From: Stappia taiwanensis
GTDB taxonomy: Bacteria; Pseudomonadota; Alphaproteobacteria; Rhizobiales; Stappiaceae
Length of the DNA stretch: 64,000 nucleotides
Direction of reading: 5' to 3'
Assembly (NCBI RefSeq): GCF_014635285.1
Contig: NZ_BMCR01000001.1
Span: 372,001-436,000 of the forward strand
The translations under genes were made by a program, and so were the position numbers. Below, piece after piece: positions 22,541-30,260 of this stretch (the first letter of the stretch is position 1; the number at the start of each line of letters is the position of its first letter). Below the pieces are notes generated by a model. That model saw only the letters and a list, made by a program, of their open reading frames with translations, was not told the DNA's origin and ran no database searches.

Positions 22541-23070
22541 TTGATATCCAGGCGATAGAGCTGCCAGACCCAGCGATAATCGTAGCGAATGTCCTGCAAC
22601 TCCTCATGATCGTCACGGGGATAGACGATCCAGAGCGGGCCCTTGCCGCTTTTCTCAAGGCGCTTTCCGTTCCGTGTGATGGCGACGATCACGTCGTAAC
22701 GGCTGAAGTCGCTGACGGGAATCTCGACCGAATAGTCATTGAGCGCCGTGGCCGCGACCATCGAGCCTCGGGCGCCGAGAAGCGCCAGCAGGTCGCGCAT
22801 GAGAAAACCCTCGAAGACCTGCGTGCCGTCCGTGACGACCGTCGATGTCTCCAGACGGTGGGACGGCAGGGCGGCCAGCATTGCCTCGTCGAAACGCGCG
22901 ATCCCGGTGCCGCCATTTCCGTTCGCGATGTTTCCCTCCACTTCAAGGATCACCGTGCCGGTGGGAGCAGCCAGGGACGCGCCTGCCGAGGGCATGCCTG
23001 GTGCTTCCGCCGCGATCGGTTGTGCGAGCATGAGCAAGAGGCAGAAGGCATATCGTCTCATTGAAGGCAT
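22537..23070 (-). CDS. Exported molybdopterin-oxidoreductase-fold protein, probable sensor partner
   Basis: This protein of about 177 residues has a signal peptide (RRYAFCLLLMLAQPIAAEA). The rest resembles the molybdopterin-binding fold of sulfite-oxidase-type proteins: MRDLLALLGARGSMVAATALNDYSVEIPVSDFSRYDVIVA and GPLWIVYPRDDHEELQ. The expected cofactor Cys is not evident, so it may be a non-catalytic binding protein. Start is either 23070 or 23061; neither has an ideal ribosome site. The 3' end overlaps the kinase gene by 4 nt. Similar protein/kinase/regulator triads occur in Alphaproteobacteria, but the signal is not established here. Confidence 0.72.
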   Translation of the reverse strand: MPSMRRYAFCLLLMLAQPIAAEAPGMPSAGASLAAPTGTVILEVEGNIANGNGGTGIARFDEAMLAALPSHRLETSTVVTDGTQVFEGFLMRDLLALLGARGSMVAATALNDYSVEIPVSDFSRYDVIVAITRNGKRLEKSGKGPLWIVYPRDDHEELQDIRYDYRWVWQLYRLDIK

Positions 23071-23278
23071 CGTCTCCCGTTCCAGCCTGCAAGCCGCTGG
23101 CCGTATGATCGGCGTTTGCACCGCCACGATACAGGATCGGCGGCTTCGCTCCGCCCTCCGTCCGAAGGGGGCGGGGCCTCCTCTTGCCGGATCATGGAGA
23201 ATGCGGTCCGCCTGTTCAATTGCAAAAGGGGCGCCCGACAACCGACAACCGGCGCGCCTGAGCGCTTCTGACGACGGG

Positions 23279-24319
23279 TCAGCCTGACACGGAACAGCGG
23301 GATTTGGTTCGCCGGAACACGCCCGGGCTCTCTCCGGTCCACCGACGGAATGCCTTGTGAAAATTGGCGGAAGAGGAAAACCCGAGATCCTCGGCAACCT
23401 GCTCGACGCTCTTTTCCGCGTTCAGAAGCTCCCGCATGGCAATGTCGCGACGCAGGCTGTCCTTGATCGCCTGAAAGGACGTGTTCTCGCGGTCGAGGCG
23501 CCGCATCAGGGTCCGCGGTGTCATGCCGAACAACGCGGCGGCATCGGCCAGCCGGCAGTCCTCCCAGTCTGAGCGATAGAGAAACTCGCGCACGCGCAGC
23601 GACTGCGCATGTTCGCGGTAGCGGGTGAAGATCCAGTCTCGCGGCGCGCGGGTCACGAATTCGACCAGCTCGGATTTGCTGCGCGCCAGGGGAGGACCAA
23701 GGGCGGCGCGGTCGAAGGAAATCTCCGAGTACGGAGCATCGAAATCCACCCGCGCGGGAAAGATCACGGCGTAATCCTCCGCGAAATCGGGCTGGGCAAA
23801 GGCAAAGCGAATGGTGCGGACCGGGACCTCGTACCCGGCGAGCCAGGACATCAGCCCATGCGCCAGCTTCAGGATCAGCAGATGACCGAAACGCTGTACC
23901 GGCTGCTCGCCCATCGGCATCAGCGACAAGGCAATCCGGTCCGTGTCCTGCGTCAACTCGAAGCGGAAATCGTCGAGCAGGAGATTCCAGAAAGTCGAGA
24001 ACCGAAACAGGGCCGAGGGGAGGGTATCGGCCTCCCGCACAGTGGTGAGAAGGTGCTGCAGCGCGCGCGCCCGGATGGGGCGGCTCCACAATCCCATCAT
24101 CTCGTCGCCGCTCTCCACGGCGGCGATCTGATAGAGCAAGACGATCTGGTCGAGCGTCACCCGGGTGTCGGCATGGGTGGGTATGTCCTCCAACCCCGAG
24201 CCTTGCAGCAGCGCGCGCATCTGCGCAGTGGAACAGCAGCGGCGCAACGCCTCCAGCCAGTCCTCGATCAGGTGGCGGGAGACGGTTGTGGGGCTGACGG
24301 GGTCCGTGATGGCGATCAT
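23279..24319 (-). CDS. AraC-family transcriptional regulator
   Basis: This 346-residue regulator has an N-terminal arabinose-binding-like domain (PF12625 type, about 25-210) and a C-terminal pair of HTH motifs. The latter comprise CRLADAAALFGMTPRTLMRRLDREN and SVEQVAEDLGFSSSANFHKAFRRWTGESPGVFRR. This OruR/PchR-like class often activates catabolic operons. The gene is divergent from the acyl-CoA dehydrogenase/hydratase pair, its likely target, with a 117-nt shared control region containing phased TGTCAY repeats. It ends about 200 nt upstream of the molybdopterin-fold gene on the same strand. Confidence 0.92.
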   Translation of the reverse strand: MIAITDPVSPTTVSRHLIEDWLEALRRCCSTAQMRALLQGSGLEDIPTHADTRVTLDQIVLLYQIAAVESGDEMMGLWSRPIRARALQHLLTTVREADTLPSALFRFSTFWNLLLDDFRFELTQDTDRIALSLMPMGEQPVQRFGHLLILKLAHGLMSWLAGYEVPVRTIRFAFAQPDFAEDYAVIFPARVDFDAPYSEISFDRAALGPPLARSKSELVEFVTRAPRDWIFTRYREHAQSLRVREFLYRSDWEDCRLADAAALFGMTPRTLMRRLDRENTSFQAIKDSLRRDIAMRELLNAEKSVEQVAEDLGFSSSANFHKAFRRWTGESPGVFRRTKSRCSVSG

Positions 24320-24339
24320 GGCAATCGGGGCGCTGTCTT

Positions 24340-24408
24340 TGTCACTTTTGGAAATAAAAATGTCATTCTATGACGTTGAGACGGCATCTTAAGCGGAATA
24401 GATGTCAC
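24340..24408. promoter_or_regulatory. Phased TGTCAY repeats in AraC/dehydrogenase control region
   Basis: TGTCAC at 24340-24345, TGTCAT at 24361-24366 and TGTCAC at 24403-24408 are spaced 21 and 42 bp, whole numbers of helical turns. The middle copy is part of an inverted repeat GTCAT-TCT-ATGAC (24362-24374). Direct repeats about 21 bp apart are typical AraC-family binding layouts. Confidence 0.5.
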
Positions 24409-24436
24409 ATAACAACAGAGCAGGGAGAGGCCAAGG

Positions 24437-26203
24437 ATGACCTTCCAGGCGCCGATAGATGACATCATGTTCAATGTCCTGAACTTGTCGCAGTGGCCTG
24501 AGGTCAGCGCCCTGCCGCGCTATGACGGCATTGACCATGGCGACATCCGGACGGCACTTGATGCCTTTGGCCGGTTCTGTAGTGGCGTGGTCGCCCCATT
24601 GGCACAGGCGGGAGACGTGGCCGGGGCACGTCTCAGCGAGGGGCGGGTGGTCATGCCCGACGGGTACGGGGAGGCCTACCGGAAGTTCGTGGAGACCGGC
24701 TGGCAGAGCCTGTCCCATCCGGCCGAGTTCGGCGGTATGGGGATGCCCCGCGCGGCCGGCGCGGCGGCGACCGAAATCGTCAATGCCGCGGATATGAGCT
24801 TCGGCCTCTGTCCGCTGCTGACGGATGGGGCCATCGACGCGCTGTCGGTCAACGGTTCACCGGAACAGCAGGCGCTCTACCTTGAAAAGCTGATCTCCGG
24901 GCGCTGGACCGGCACCATGAACCTGACCGAGCCGCAGGCGGGAAGCGATCTGGCGCGCATCCGCACCATGGCCACCCGTCGGGAGGATGGCACCTACGCG
25001 GTGTCCGGGAGCAAGATCTTCATCACTTACGGCGAGCATGATCTGAGCGAGAACATCGTTCACCTGGTTCTGGCCCGTACCCCCGGCGCACCGGTGGGCG
25101 CGCGCGGATTGAGCCTGTTCGTGGTGCCGAAATTCCTGCCGGAACCCGATGGGTCTCCCGGCGCGCGCAATGCGGTCGCTTGCGGCAGTCTCGAACACAA
25201 ACTCGGCGTTCGCGCCAGCCCAACGGCGGTTCTGAACTACGAGGAAGCGACCGGTTTCCTCATCGGCGAGGAAAATCGCGGGCTGGAATACATGTTCGTG
25301 ATGATGACCTCCGCCCGTTTCGCGGTGGGGATACAGGGCGTTGCCATCGCCGAGCGCGCCGCCCAGCAGGCATTCGCCTATGCCCGTGAGCGGGTGCAGG
25401 GCCGTCCGGTCGACGGCAGCTCCGCCGACAGCGTGCCGATCATCGAGCACCCGGAAACGCGTCGCACCCTCATGCGGATGCGCGCCACGGTGGAGGGCTG
25501 CCGGGCGCTTGCCATCGCCACTGCTGGCTGGCTCGACATCGCCGAGAATGGCGACGAGACCAGCCGGAACGACGCCAGGGCAATGGCGGAGTTTCTGGTG
25601 CCGCTGGTCAAGGGATACTGCACCGAGAGCGCGGTCGATGTCGCCTCAATGGCGGTGCAGGTGCATGGCGGCATGGGGTTCATCGAGGAAACCGGGGTGG
25701 CGAGGCTCTACCGCGACGCGCGCATCTTGCCGATCTACGAAGGTACCACGGCGATCCAGGCCAACGATCTGTTGGGGCGCAAGGTCCAGCGCGACGGTGG
25801 CGCCGCCGCGCGGTGCTTCGCCGGTATGGTCGTCGACACCGCCCGTGCCCTTTCCATGGGAGACGCACAGTCCCAGTCGGTGGCGGCCCAGCTTGACCTG
25901 GCCCGTGCGCAGTTCGAAGCGAGCCTCAATCACCTGCTTGCCGCGCTCGGGGGGGATGTCAACGCGGCCTATGCGGGCAGCGTTCCCTTCCTGATGCTGT
26001 CCGGCAACCTCGCCGCCGGGTGGCAATTGGGCCGCGCCATGCTGGCGGCCAAGGCCGCGCTGGCGCGCGACGAGACCCCCGAGTTCATGGCGAACAAATG
26101 CGCCACCGCATCCTTTTATGCCCACAACATCCTCGTGCAATGCGCGGCCGACCGCGCCCGCATCACCGAAGGCGCGCCCAGCCTGCGGGACGCCACCCTT
26201 TAG
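24437..26203 (+). CDS. Acyl-CoA dehydrogenase with C-terminal extension
   Basis: This 588-residue flavoprotein is longer than ordinary acyl-CoA dehydrogenases (about 380). It is of the class with an N-terminal segment (about 1-40) and an extra C-terminal helical domain after about 460. Core signatures are TEPQAGSDLARIRT and MFVMMTSARFAVGIQGVAIAERA, with AVQVHGGMGFIEETGVARLYRDARILPIYEGTTAIQ containing the catalytic Glu. It inserts a 2,3-double bond into an acyl-CoA. It is the first gene of a two-gene unit with the crotonase 45 nt downstream and is probably controlled by the divergent AraC regulator. Confidence 0.94.
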   Translation: MTFQAPIDDIMFNVLNLSQWPEVSALPRYDGIDHGDIRTALDAFGRFCSGVVAPLAQAGDVAGARLSEGRVVMPDGYGEAYRKFVETGWQSLSHPAEFGGMGMPRAAGAAATEIVNAADMSFGLCPLLTDGAIDALSVNGSPEQQALYLEKLISGRWTGTMNLTEPQAGSDLARIRTMATRREDGTYAVSGSKIFITYGEHDLSENIVHLVLARTPGAPVGARGLSLFVVPKFLPEPDGSPGARNAVACGSLEHKLGVRASPTAVLNYEEATGFLIGEENRGLEYMFVMMTSARFAVGIQGVAIAERAAQQAFAYARERVQGRPVDGSSADSVPIIEHPETRRTLMRMRATVEGCRALAIATAGWLDIAENGDETSRNDARAMAEFLVPLVKGYCTESAVDVASMAVQVHGGMGFIEETGVARLYRDARILPIYEGTTAIQANDLLGRKVQRDGGAAARCFAGMVVDTARALSMGDAQSQSVAAQLDLARAQFEASLNHLLAALGGDVNAAYAGSVPFLMLSGNLAAGWQLGRAMLAAKAALARDETPEFMANKCATASFYAHNILVQCAADRARITEGAPSLRDATL

Positions 26204-26248
26204 ACCTGACCTGCATGGGCGCACCGCGCCCGCCTCAAGGAGTTTACG

Positions 26249-27055
26249 ATGCCCCTGGATGCCCGTTTCGACGGCTATACCAACCTTTCGATCGAACTGC
26301 GCGACAACGGCGTTGCCATCGTGTCCCTGAACCGCGCGGCCAAGCGCAACGCGCTCGACATGGCGACCATTGACGAGTTGGTGAGCTTCTTCGGTTCGGC
26401 TCATCGTGACGGCGTGCGCGCCGTGGTCTTGCGAGGGGAGGGCGACCACTTCTGCGCCGGCCTCGATCTCATCGAACACTGGAAGGCCGATCGGACCCCG
26501 GACGAGTTCATGCATGTCTGCCTGCGCTGGCATGAGGCGTTCAACAAGATGGAATACGGCGGGGTCCCGGTGATCGCCGCGCTCAAGGGCGCGGTGGTCG
26601 GCGGCGGGCTGGAGCTTGCCTCCGCCGCGCATATACGGGTGATGGATCAGACCACCTATTTCGCTCTTCCCGAAGGGCAGCGCGGCATCTTTACCGGCGG
26701 CGGCGCCACGATCCGGGTCAGCGACCTGGTCGGCAAGGCCCGGATGATCGACATGATCCTGACGGGGCGCGTCTACCAGGGGCAGGAGGCTGTCGATCTG
26801 GGGCTCGCGCAATACATCACCGAGGGATCGAGCTTCGACATGGCGCTGGAGCTGGCGGACAAGGCGGCGGCGAATCTGCCGCTGACCAATTTCGCGATCT
26901 GCTCGGCGGTCAGCCATATGCAAAACATGTCGGCCATGGACGCCGCTTATGCGGAATCGGTGGTGGCCGGCATGGTCAACACGCAGCCCGCCGCCCGCGA
27001 GCGGCTTGAGGCCTTCGCCAACAAGACCGGCGCCAGAATCCGCCCCAACAGCTGA
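26249..27055 (+). CDS. Crotonase/enoyl-CoA hydratase family protein
   Basis: This 268-residue crotonase has oxyanion-hole segments [16 protein letters not shown] and [48 protein letters not shown] follows, where a Glu of the hydratase pair is present. AAGGAG lies upstream of the ATG. Paired with the acyl-CoA dehydrogenase, it would hydrate the enoyl-CoA product. The substrate class is not determined. Confidence 0.92.
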   Translation: MPLDARFDGYTNLSIELRDNGVAIVSLNRAAKRNALDMATIDELVSFFGSAHRDGVRAVVLRGEGDHFCAGLDLIEHWKADRTPDEFMHVCLRWHEAFNKMEYGGVPVIAALKGAVVGGGLELASAAHIRVMDQTTYFALPEGQRGIFTGGGATIRVSDLVGKARMIDMILTGRVYQGQEAVDLGLAQYITEGSSFDMALELADKAAANLPLTNFAICSAVSHMQNMSAMDAAYAESVVAGMVNTQPAARERLEAFANKTGARIRPNS

Positions 27056-27409
27056 CCTGATCGGGTCGAGGCGCGCGACCGGGCCTTATTGCCATGGGCC
27101 CGGTCGGCAGCGCCGACCGCAGACGCATCGGGCCTTGTCCTGGCGGGCAAAGGACCCGCGTCGTCCTTGGTGAGGCAGCTCTTTCGGTTCAGGCATGTGC
27201 CCTTGAAACCTTCGCGTCCGCCATTCTCCCCGTCACCCCCCTGCAAACACAGGGGGAAGCCCTCCGTCTCCCGCGCTAGCTTCCCGCATGGGTGGTATGC
27301 CGAGGTAGAGAGGGAGTGTGCGATGCGTGATCCTGTATTTTGCGCGCGCGTATCTCCTCCATCCCGCCAAGGCCGGCCGTCTGATGCCGCCAGCAAGGGC
27401 TCCACGGAT
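27056..27409. other. 354-nt intergenic region with hairpin
   Basis: No supported gene. CGACCGGGCC (27076-27085) pairs with GGCCCGGTCG (27097-27106), a 10-bp stem after the crotonase gene without a T-tract; it may act as a weak terminator. Open frames here are short and lack coding character. Confidence 0.5.
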
Positions 27410-27892
27410 ATGACCATGAAGATGAAGTCTGTTTCCGCAGTGGCCCTGGCTCTTGGTCTGACAGGTACGCCCGCTCTGGCGGCCGACGATGTGATGATCG
27501 TCTCCGACGGTCTCCATGTGGGGGCAGATCGATGGCATTCCCAAGATCGAGATTGCGCGGGAGGTCATGGGGGATCTGATCGCGACCTGGCCGCAAGTAA
27601 CCAATCTCGGGTTGATCGCGTATGGCCATCGTCGCGATGGGGATTGCTCCGACATCGAGGTCAAGGTGATGCTCGATCCGGTCGACCGGGCAGCCTTTCG
27701 CGATGCCGTCGATGAGGTGGTGCCGCGCGGGTGAAAGCTCCCGATTTCTCGTGGCCTTCTGCGGCTGCCGTCGGAGATGAAAGCCTGATGAAACTGACTA
27801 TGCCCGACAAACCCGGTCACTCTGAGATCCGCTTCCTCGATCTCGGCGGCCGGAAGATTCTGGGGCGTGCGATTGTGGAGGTGATGGAATGA
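27410..27892 (+). pseudogene. Degraded von Willebrand factor A (VWA) domain protein
   Basis: Three frame-shifted pieces of one exported VWA protein are seen. Piece one (27410 on) is a signal peptide ending ALAADDVMIV. Piece two (from about 27516, different frame) reads MWGQIDGIPKIEIAREVMGDLIATWP, the helix after the metal site. Piece three (27788-27892, first frame again) reads PGHSEIRFLDLGGRKILGRAIVEV, a typical C-terminal beta domain. About five bases are missing exactly where the MIDAS motif (DGSGS) should be, and most of the middle of the protein is deleted. The ATG of the next gene overlaps the stop, as in an intact operon. Confidence 0.8.
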
Positions 27893-28674
27893 CCTCATGG
27901 ACCGGCCGGACGCAGCTCCTTGCTGCTCTACTCCTCGCCTCGGCGCTTTGGTCGGGGCAGGGGCAGGCTGAGATCGATGGACATGGACCGGACGCCTGGC
28001 GCGTTCGAGGCGTGGCAGCGAACGATGTGCTCAACATGCGCATGGGGCCAGGTACCCACTACGGTGTGCTCGGGGCGTTTCGCGCTCACGAGCGCGGGCT
28101 GCAACAGGTGACCTGCGTCCCGTATGTGCCTGCCGCGCGCTACATGGCCCTTTCTGAGGCAGAGCGGGCGTCTCTTCCGCCGCGCTGGTGCCTGATGCGT
28201 AGCCGCGACCTGACCAGGGCCGGTTGGGTCCGCGCCACCTATCTGGTGCCCGATCATGGTGGCGGGGAGGCGAGGGCGCCTGCAGAAAATGGCGATGCGC
28301 AGATACGCGAAGCCGAAGACGTGGTACGCGCGCTTTATGAGGCACGCAGGATCGAGGATGCTGGCGGCAAGACCGATCTCCGGCGCTCTCGCGGCGCGAG
28401 GCGATACTTCTTTGCCGATGTGGCCGCCGATTTCCTGTCCGGGCGCGCCGGGGCGGACCCGGTCTATGGCGGGCAGGATTTCGATGGGAGCTGTCAGGCG
28501 CCAAGGCGGGATCCGCAAACCCCGATGCTGCGCGGCATGATCACCGTCAACGTTGATTGCGTGAACTTCGGACGTGCCCAGCGGGCCGTCTATCGGCTGC
28601 GCGCGGACCCGGACCAGCCGGGGGCTCCCATCCGCATCTTCCGCATCGAGCATGAAGGTTGGTCCTTCCCATAA
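27889..28674 (+). CDS. Exported SH3-domain protein
   Basis: This 261-residue protein has a signal peptide (residues about 1-26, LLAALLLASALWSGQGQA) and a bacterial SH3 domain at about 36-115 (VLNMRMGPGTHYGVLGAF, then two Cys). The C-terminal half (about 150-250) is unrecognised, with a further Cys pair. SH3b domains bind cell-wall or peptide ligands in the periplasm. Its ATG overlaps the end of the broken VWA gene by 4 nt, which suggests the two once worked together. Function is unknown. Confidence 0.82.
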   Translation: MTSWTGRTQLLAALLLASALWSGQGQAEIDGHGPDAWRVRGVAANDVLNMRMGPGTHYGVLGAFRAHERGLQQVTCVPYVPAARYMALSEAERASLPPRWCLMRSRDLTRAGWVRATYLVPDHGGGEARAPAENGDAQIREAEDVVRALYEARRIEDAGGKTDLRRSRGARRYFFADVAADFLSGRAGADPVYGGQDFDGSCQAPRRDPQTPMLRGMITVNVDCVNFGRAQRAVYRLRADPDQPGAPIRIFRIEHEGWSFP

Positions 28675-28680
28675 TGGGCG

Positions 28681-28697
28681 GACTGTCGACGACAGTC
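28681..28697. promoter_or_regulatory. Inverted repeat between SH3 gene and exported protein
   Basis: GACTGTC (28681-28687) and GACAGTC (28691-28697) form a perfect 7-bp inverted repeat with a 3-nt centre, 6 nt after the SH3 stop. ACTTTGTT follows, so it could be a weak terminator or an operator. Confidence 0.45.
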
Positions 28698-28725
28698 ACT
28701 TTGTTAGGCATGTAAGGAGCTTGAC

Positions 28726-29277
28726 GTGTTTCAAACCGACATCAAAAGACTTGCCCCCGTGGCGATGGCGGGTGGGTTAGCCACCCTCCTGTCCTTTGGC
28801 GCCGAGGCCTTCGACGTGAAAGCGATTGGCAGTGTGACGGCGACCATCGACGAGGCGTCTTACGAAGGCGAGACGCTCCTCGTGTCCGACGATCAGAGCG
28901 CTACGGCAACCTTTCGCTCCTTTGGACCCGTAAATCAGATTTCCATCCAGGCCCATGCCAAGGCCAACGAAAACAAGACCCAGAATATTCTGAACATCGA
29001 ATTTTCCGTTATGGGCAAAGGGGCTGCCGCGACCGTCACGAATGCGAGCGTGTCCTGGTGGCCTGAGGGAATGAATGGGGAGTTTTTCGTTGCCGGTGAT
29101 GAGGGCGGGACGGCAAGGGTAACGCTCGAAACGTTCGTTCTTGATGCGTCTCCAAATGCTTCGGGAACGTTTGAGGCGGAAGTCTGCGCGAAGGAGAGCT
29201 TCTCTGCCGAAGCGGACCTCGCAAAGTGCCTTCCGATCAAGGGAACGTTCCAGACGTCGTTGGCCGAGGGAAAATAA
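28726..29277 (+). CDS. Exported hypothetical protein
   Basis: This 183-residue protein starts with GTG at 28726, supported by AAGGAG 8 nt upstream. A signal peptide ends near residue 28 (SFGAEA/F). The mature part is beta-rich and acidic, with two Cys near the C-terminus (EVCAKES and AKCLPIK) that could form a disulfide. No family was recognised. It is the last host gene before the prophage junction and follows the VWA/SH3 remnants on the same strand. Confidence 0.7.
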   Translation: MFQTDIKRLAPVAMAGGLATLLSFGAEAFDVKAIGSVTATIDEASYEGETLLVSDDQSATATFRSFGPVNQISIQAHAKANENKTQNILNIEFSVMGKGAAATVTNASVSWWPEGMNGEFFVAGDEGGTARVTLETFVLDASPNASGTFEAEVCAKESFSAEADLAKCLPIKGTFQTSLAEGK

Positions 29278-29412
29278 GGTATTTCAGGCGGGGCGGCGGC
29301 GCGGCTGCCCAGCCGTGCAGCGGCGAATGATCAGATCTACGCCGCCCGGCCAGCCTGTTCAAATTTCGTGGCCGGCAGCGTCGCTGGGTATCCAAATCGA
29401 TTTTGGGAAAAA

Positions 29413-29458
29413 TGGTGAGCCCGCAGGGGCTCGAACCCTGGACCTACTGATTAAAAGT
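29413..29458 (-). repeat. 3' fragment of tRNA-Lys(UUU), prophage attachment site
   Basis: Read on the minus strand, these 46 nt match the 3' part of tRNA-Lys. They comprise the anticodon TTT with the 3' anticodon stem (ACTTTTAATCAGT), variable loop AGGTC, T-arm CAGGG-TTCGAGC-CCCTG and acceptor end GCGGGCTCACCA. The match stops abruptly inside the anticodon arm, and unrelated AT-rich DNA follows. This is the expected remnant att site left when a phage integrates into a tRNA gene; the intact tRNA should lie at the other prophage end, outside the window. Confidence 0.85.
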
Positions 29459-29558
29459 TATGAATAATTTCATTGAAAACAATGGCTTATGAGATTCGCG
29501 CGGCAAAATCTCACGAGATATGCCGGATGCCAATAGGTGTCCGGCGACGCGCCAACGA

Positions 29559-29864
29559 CTACGGGCCGCCGCCGTTTCGCGAATGAAGCGCAATCACTTT
29601 GTCCAGCCGCTCGACGAACTCGCGCCGCATGTCGCGGATATCCCCGCGCATGTCATCCACCGACTTGTCGAGCCGCTGAATGTGGTTGTCGAGATCCGAC
29701 CGGCGCACATATTCGTCACGGGTGCGGTTGATCCGTTCGTGGAGCTGATCGAGCGCGGATTGCAGGTGGCGCCACATCTGGCGATCGCGCGCCAACAACG
29801 CCAGCACCAGACCGACGGCGGAGATCGCCATGCCGATCACCGGCCAGGCCGTACCTTCTCCCAT
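29559..29864 (-). CDS. Phage membrane protein with coiled coil (holin-like or lysis accessory)
   Basis: This 101-residue protein has one membrane helix at about 7-26 (AWPVIGMAISAVGLVLALLA), then a charged coiled coil to the end (LHERINRTRDEYVRRSDLDNHIQRLDKSVDDM). It resembles small phage proteins found in lysis cassettes. Its ATG shares a base with the stop of the Rz1-like gene. It is the last gene of the leftward late operon before the att site. A role as holin or antiholin is possible but unproven. Confidence 0.65.
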   Translation of the reverse strand: MGEGTAWPVIGMAISAVGLVLALLARDRQMWRHLQSALDQLHERINRTRDEYVRRSDLDNHIQRLDKSVDDMRGDIRDMRREFVERLDKVIALHSRNGGGP

Positions 29865-30073
29865 CACATGCACCTCAAGCGATAGTTCGCGTCATTGTTT
29901 TTGACCCGTTCCGCCGCCGGCCGGTCGACCCGGATCAGTGCGACATATCCGGCCGGTGAGAGGTCATTGAGGGTTCGGCCGCCGCAGCCGGTCGCACTCG
30001 TCGTCTGGCAGGCCGCCAGCGCCAAGGTACTCATGACAGAGATCGTAGTCAGACAGAGAGCGTGCATGGGCAT
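29864..30073 (-). CDS. Outer-membrane spanin lipoprotein (Rz1-like)
   Basis: This 69-residue protein has a hydrophobic leader and a lipobox (TLALAAC) with Cys22, giving a lipoprotein of about 47 residues. Its 5' part overlaps the Rz-like gene by 110 nt in another frame, the classic Rz/Rz1 nesting. It would pair with the inner-membrane spanin to fuse host membranes at lysis. The start at 30073 is chosen because it precedes the signal directly; a longer frame to 30100 is possible. Confidence 0.75.
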   Translation of the reverse strand: MPMHALCLTTISVMSTLALAACQTTSATGCGGRTLNDLSPAGYVALIRVDRPAAERVKNNDANYRLRCM

Positions 30074-30260
30074 CGTCCTCGCTCCTTTTCCGGTAGGCAT
30101 CGAGATCGTCGCGGAGCTCGTCCGTCACCCGTGCCTGATAGCCCTCATCCCGCGCCAAGCCGACGCGCCACAGATGCAGGCCGACAGCAAGGATGACCAG
30201 AGCCAGTGCCCAGACCAGCCGTGATCCAAACGCCTTGCGAATCGTGGCGCGCGAGATCAC
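29964..30260 (-). CDS. Inner-membrane spanin (Rz-like)
   Basis: This 98-residue protein starts with GTG overlapping the endolysin stop (GTGA). It has an N-terminal membrane anchor (LVWALALVILAVGLHLW) followed by a periplasmic charged helix (ELRDDLDAYRKRSEDDAHAR). With the nested lipoprotein gene it forms a two-component spanin. The assignment rests on size, topology, position after the endolysin and the nested partner, not on a specific motif. Confidence 0.72.
   Translation of the reverse strand: MISRATIRKAFGSRLVWALALVILAVGLHLWRVGLARDEGYQARVTDELRDDLDAYRKRSEDDAHARSLSDYDLCHEYLGAGGLPDDECDRLRRPNPQ

Noticed and set aside
29281-29412. Further tRNA or small gene between the last host gene and the att site
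   Set aside because: No cloverleaf or convincing frame was found in this short gap.
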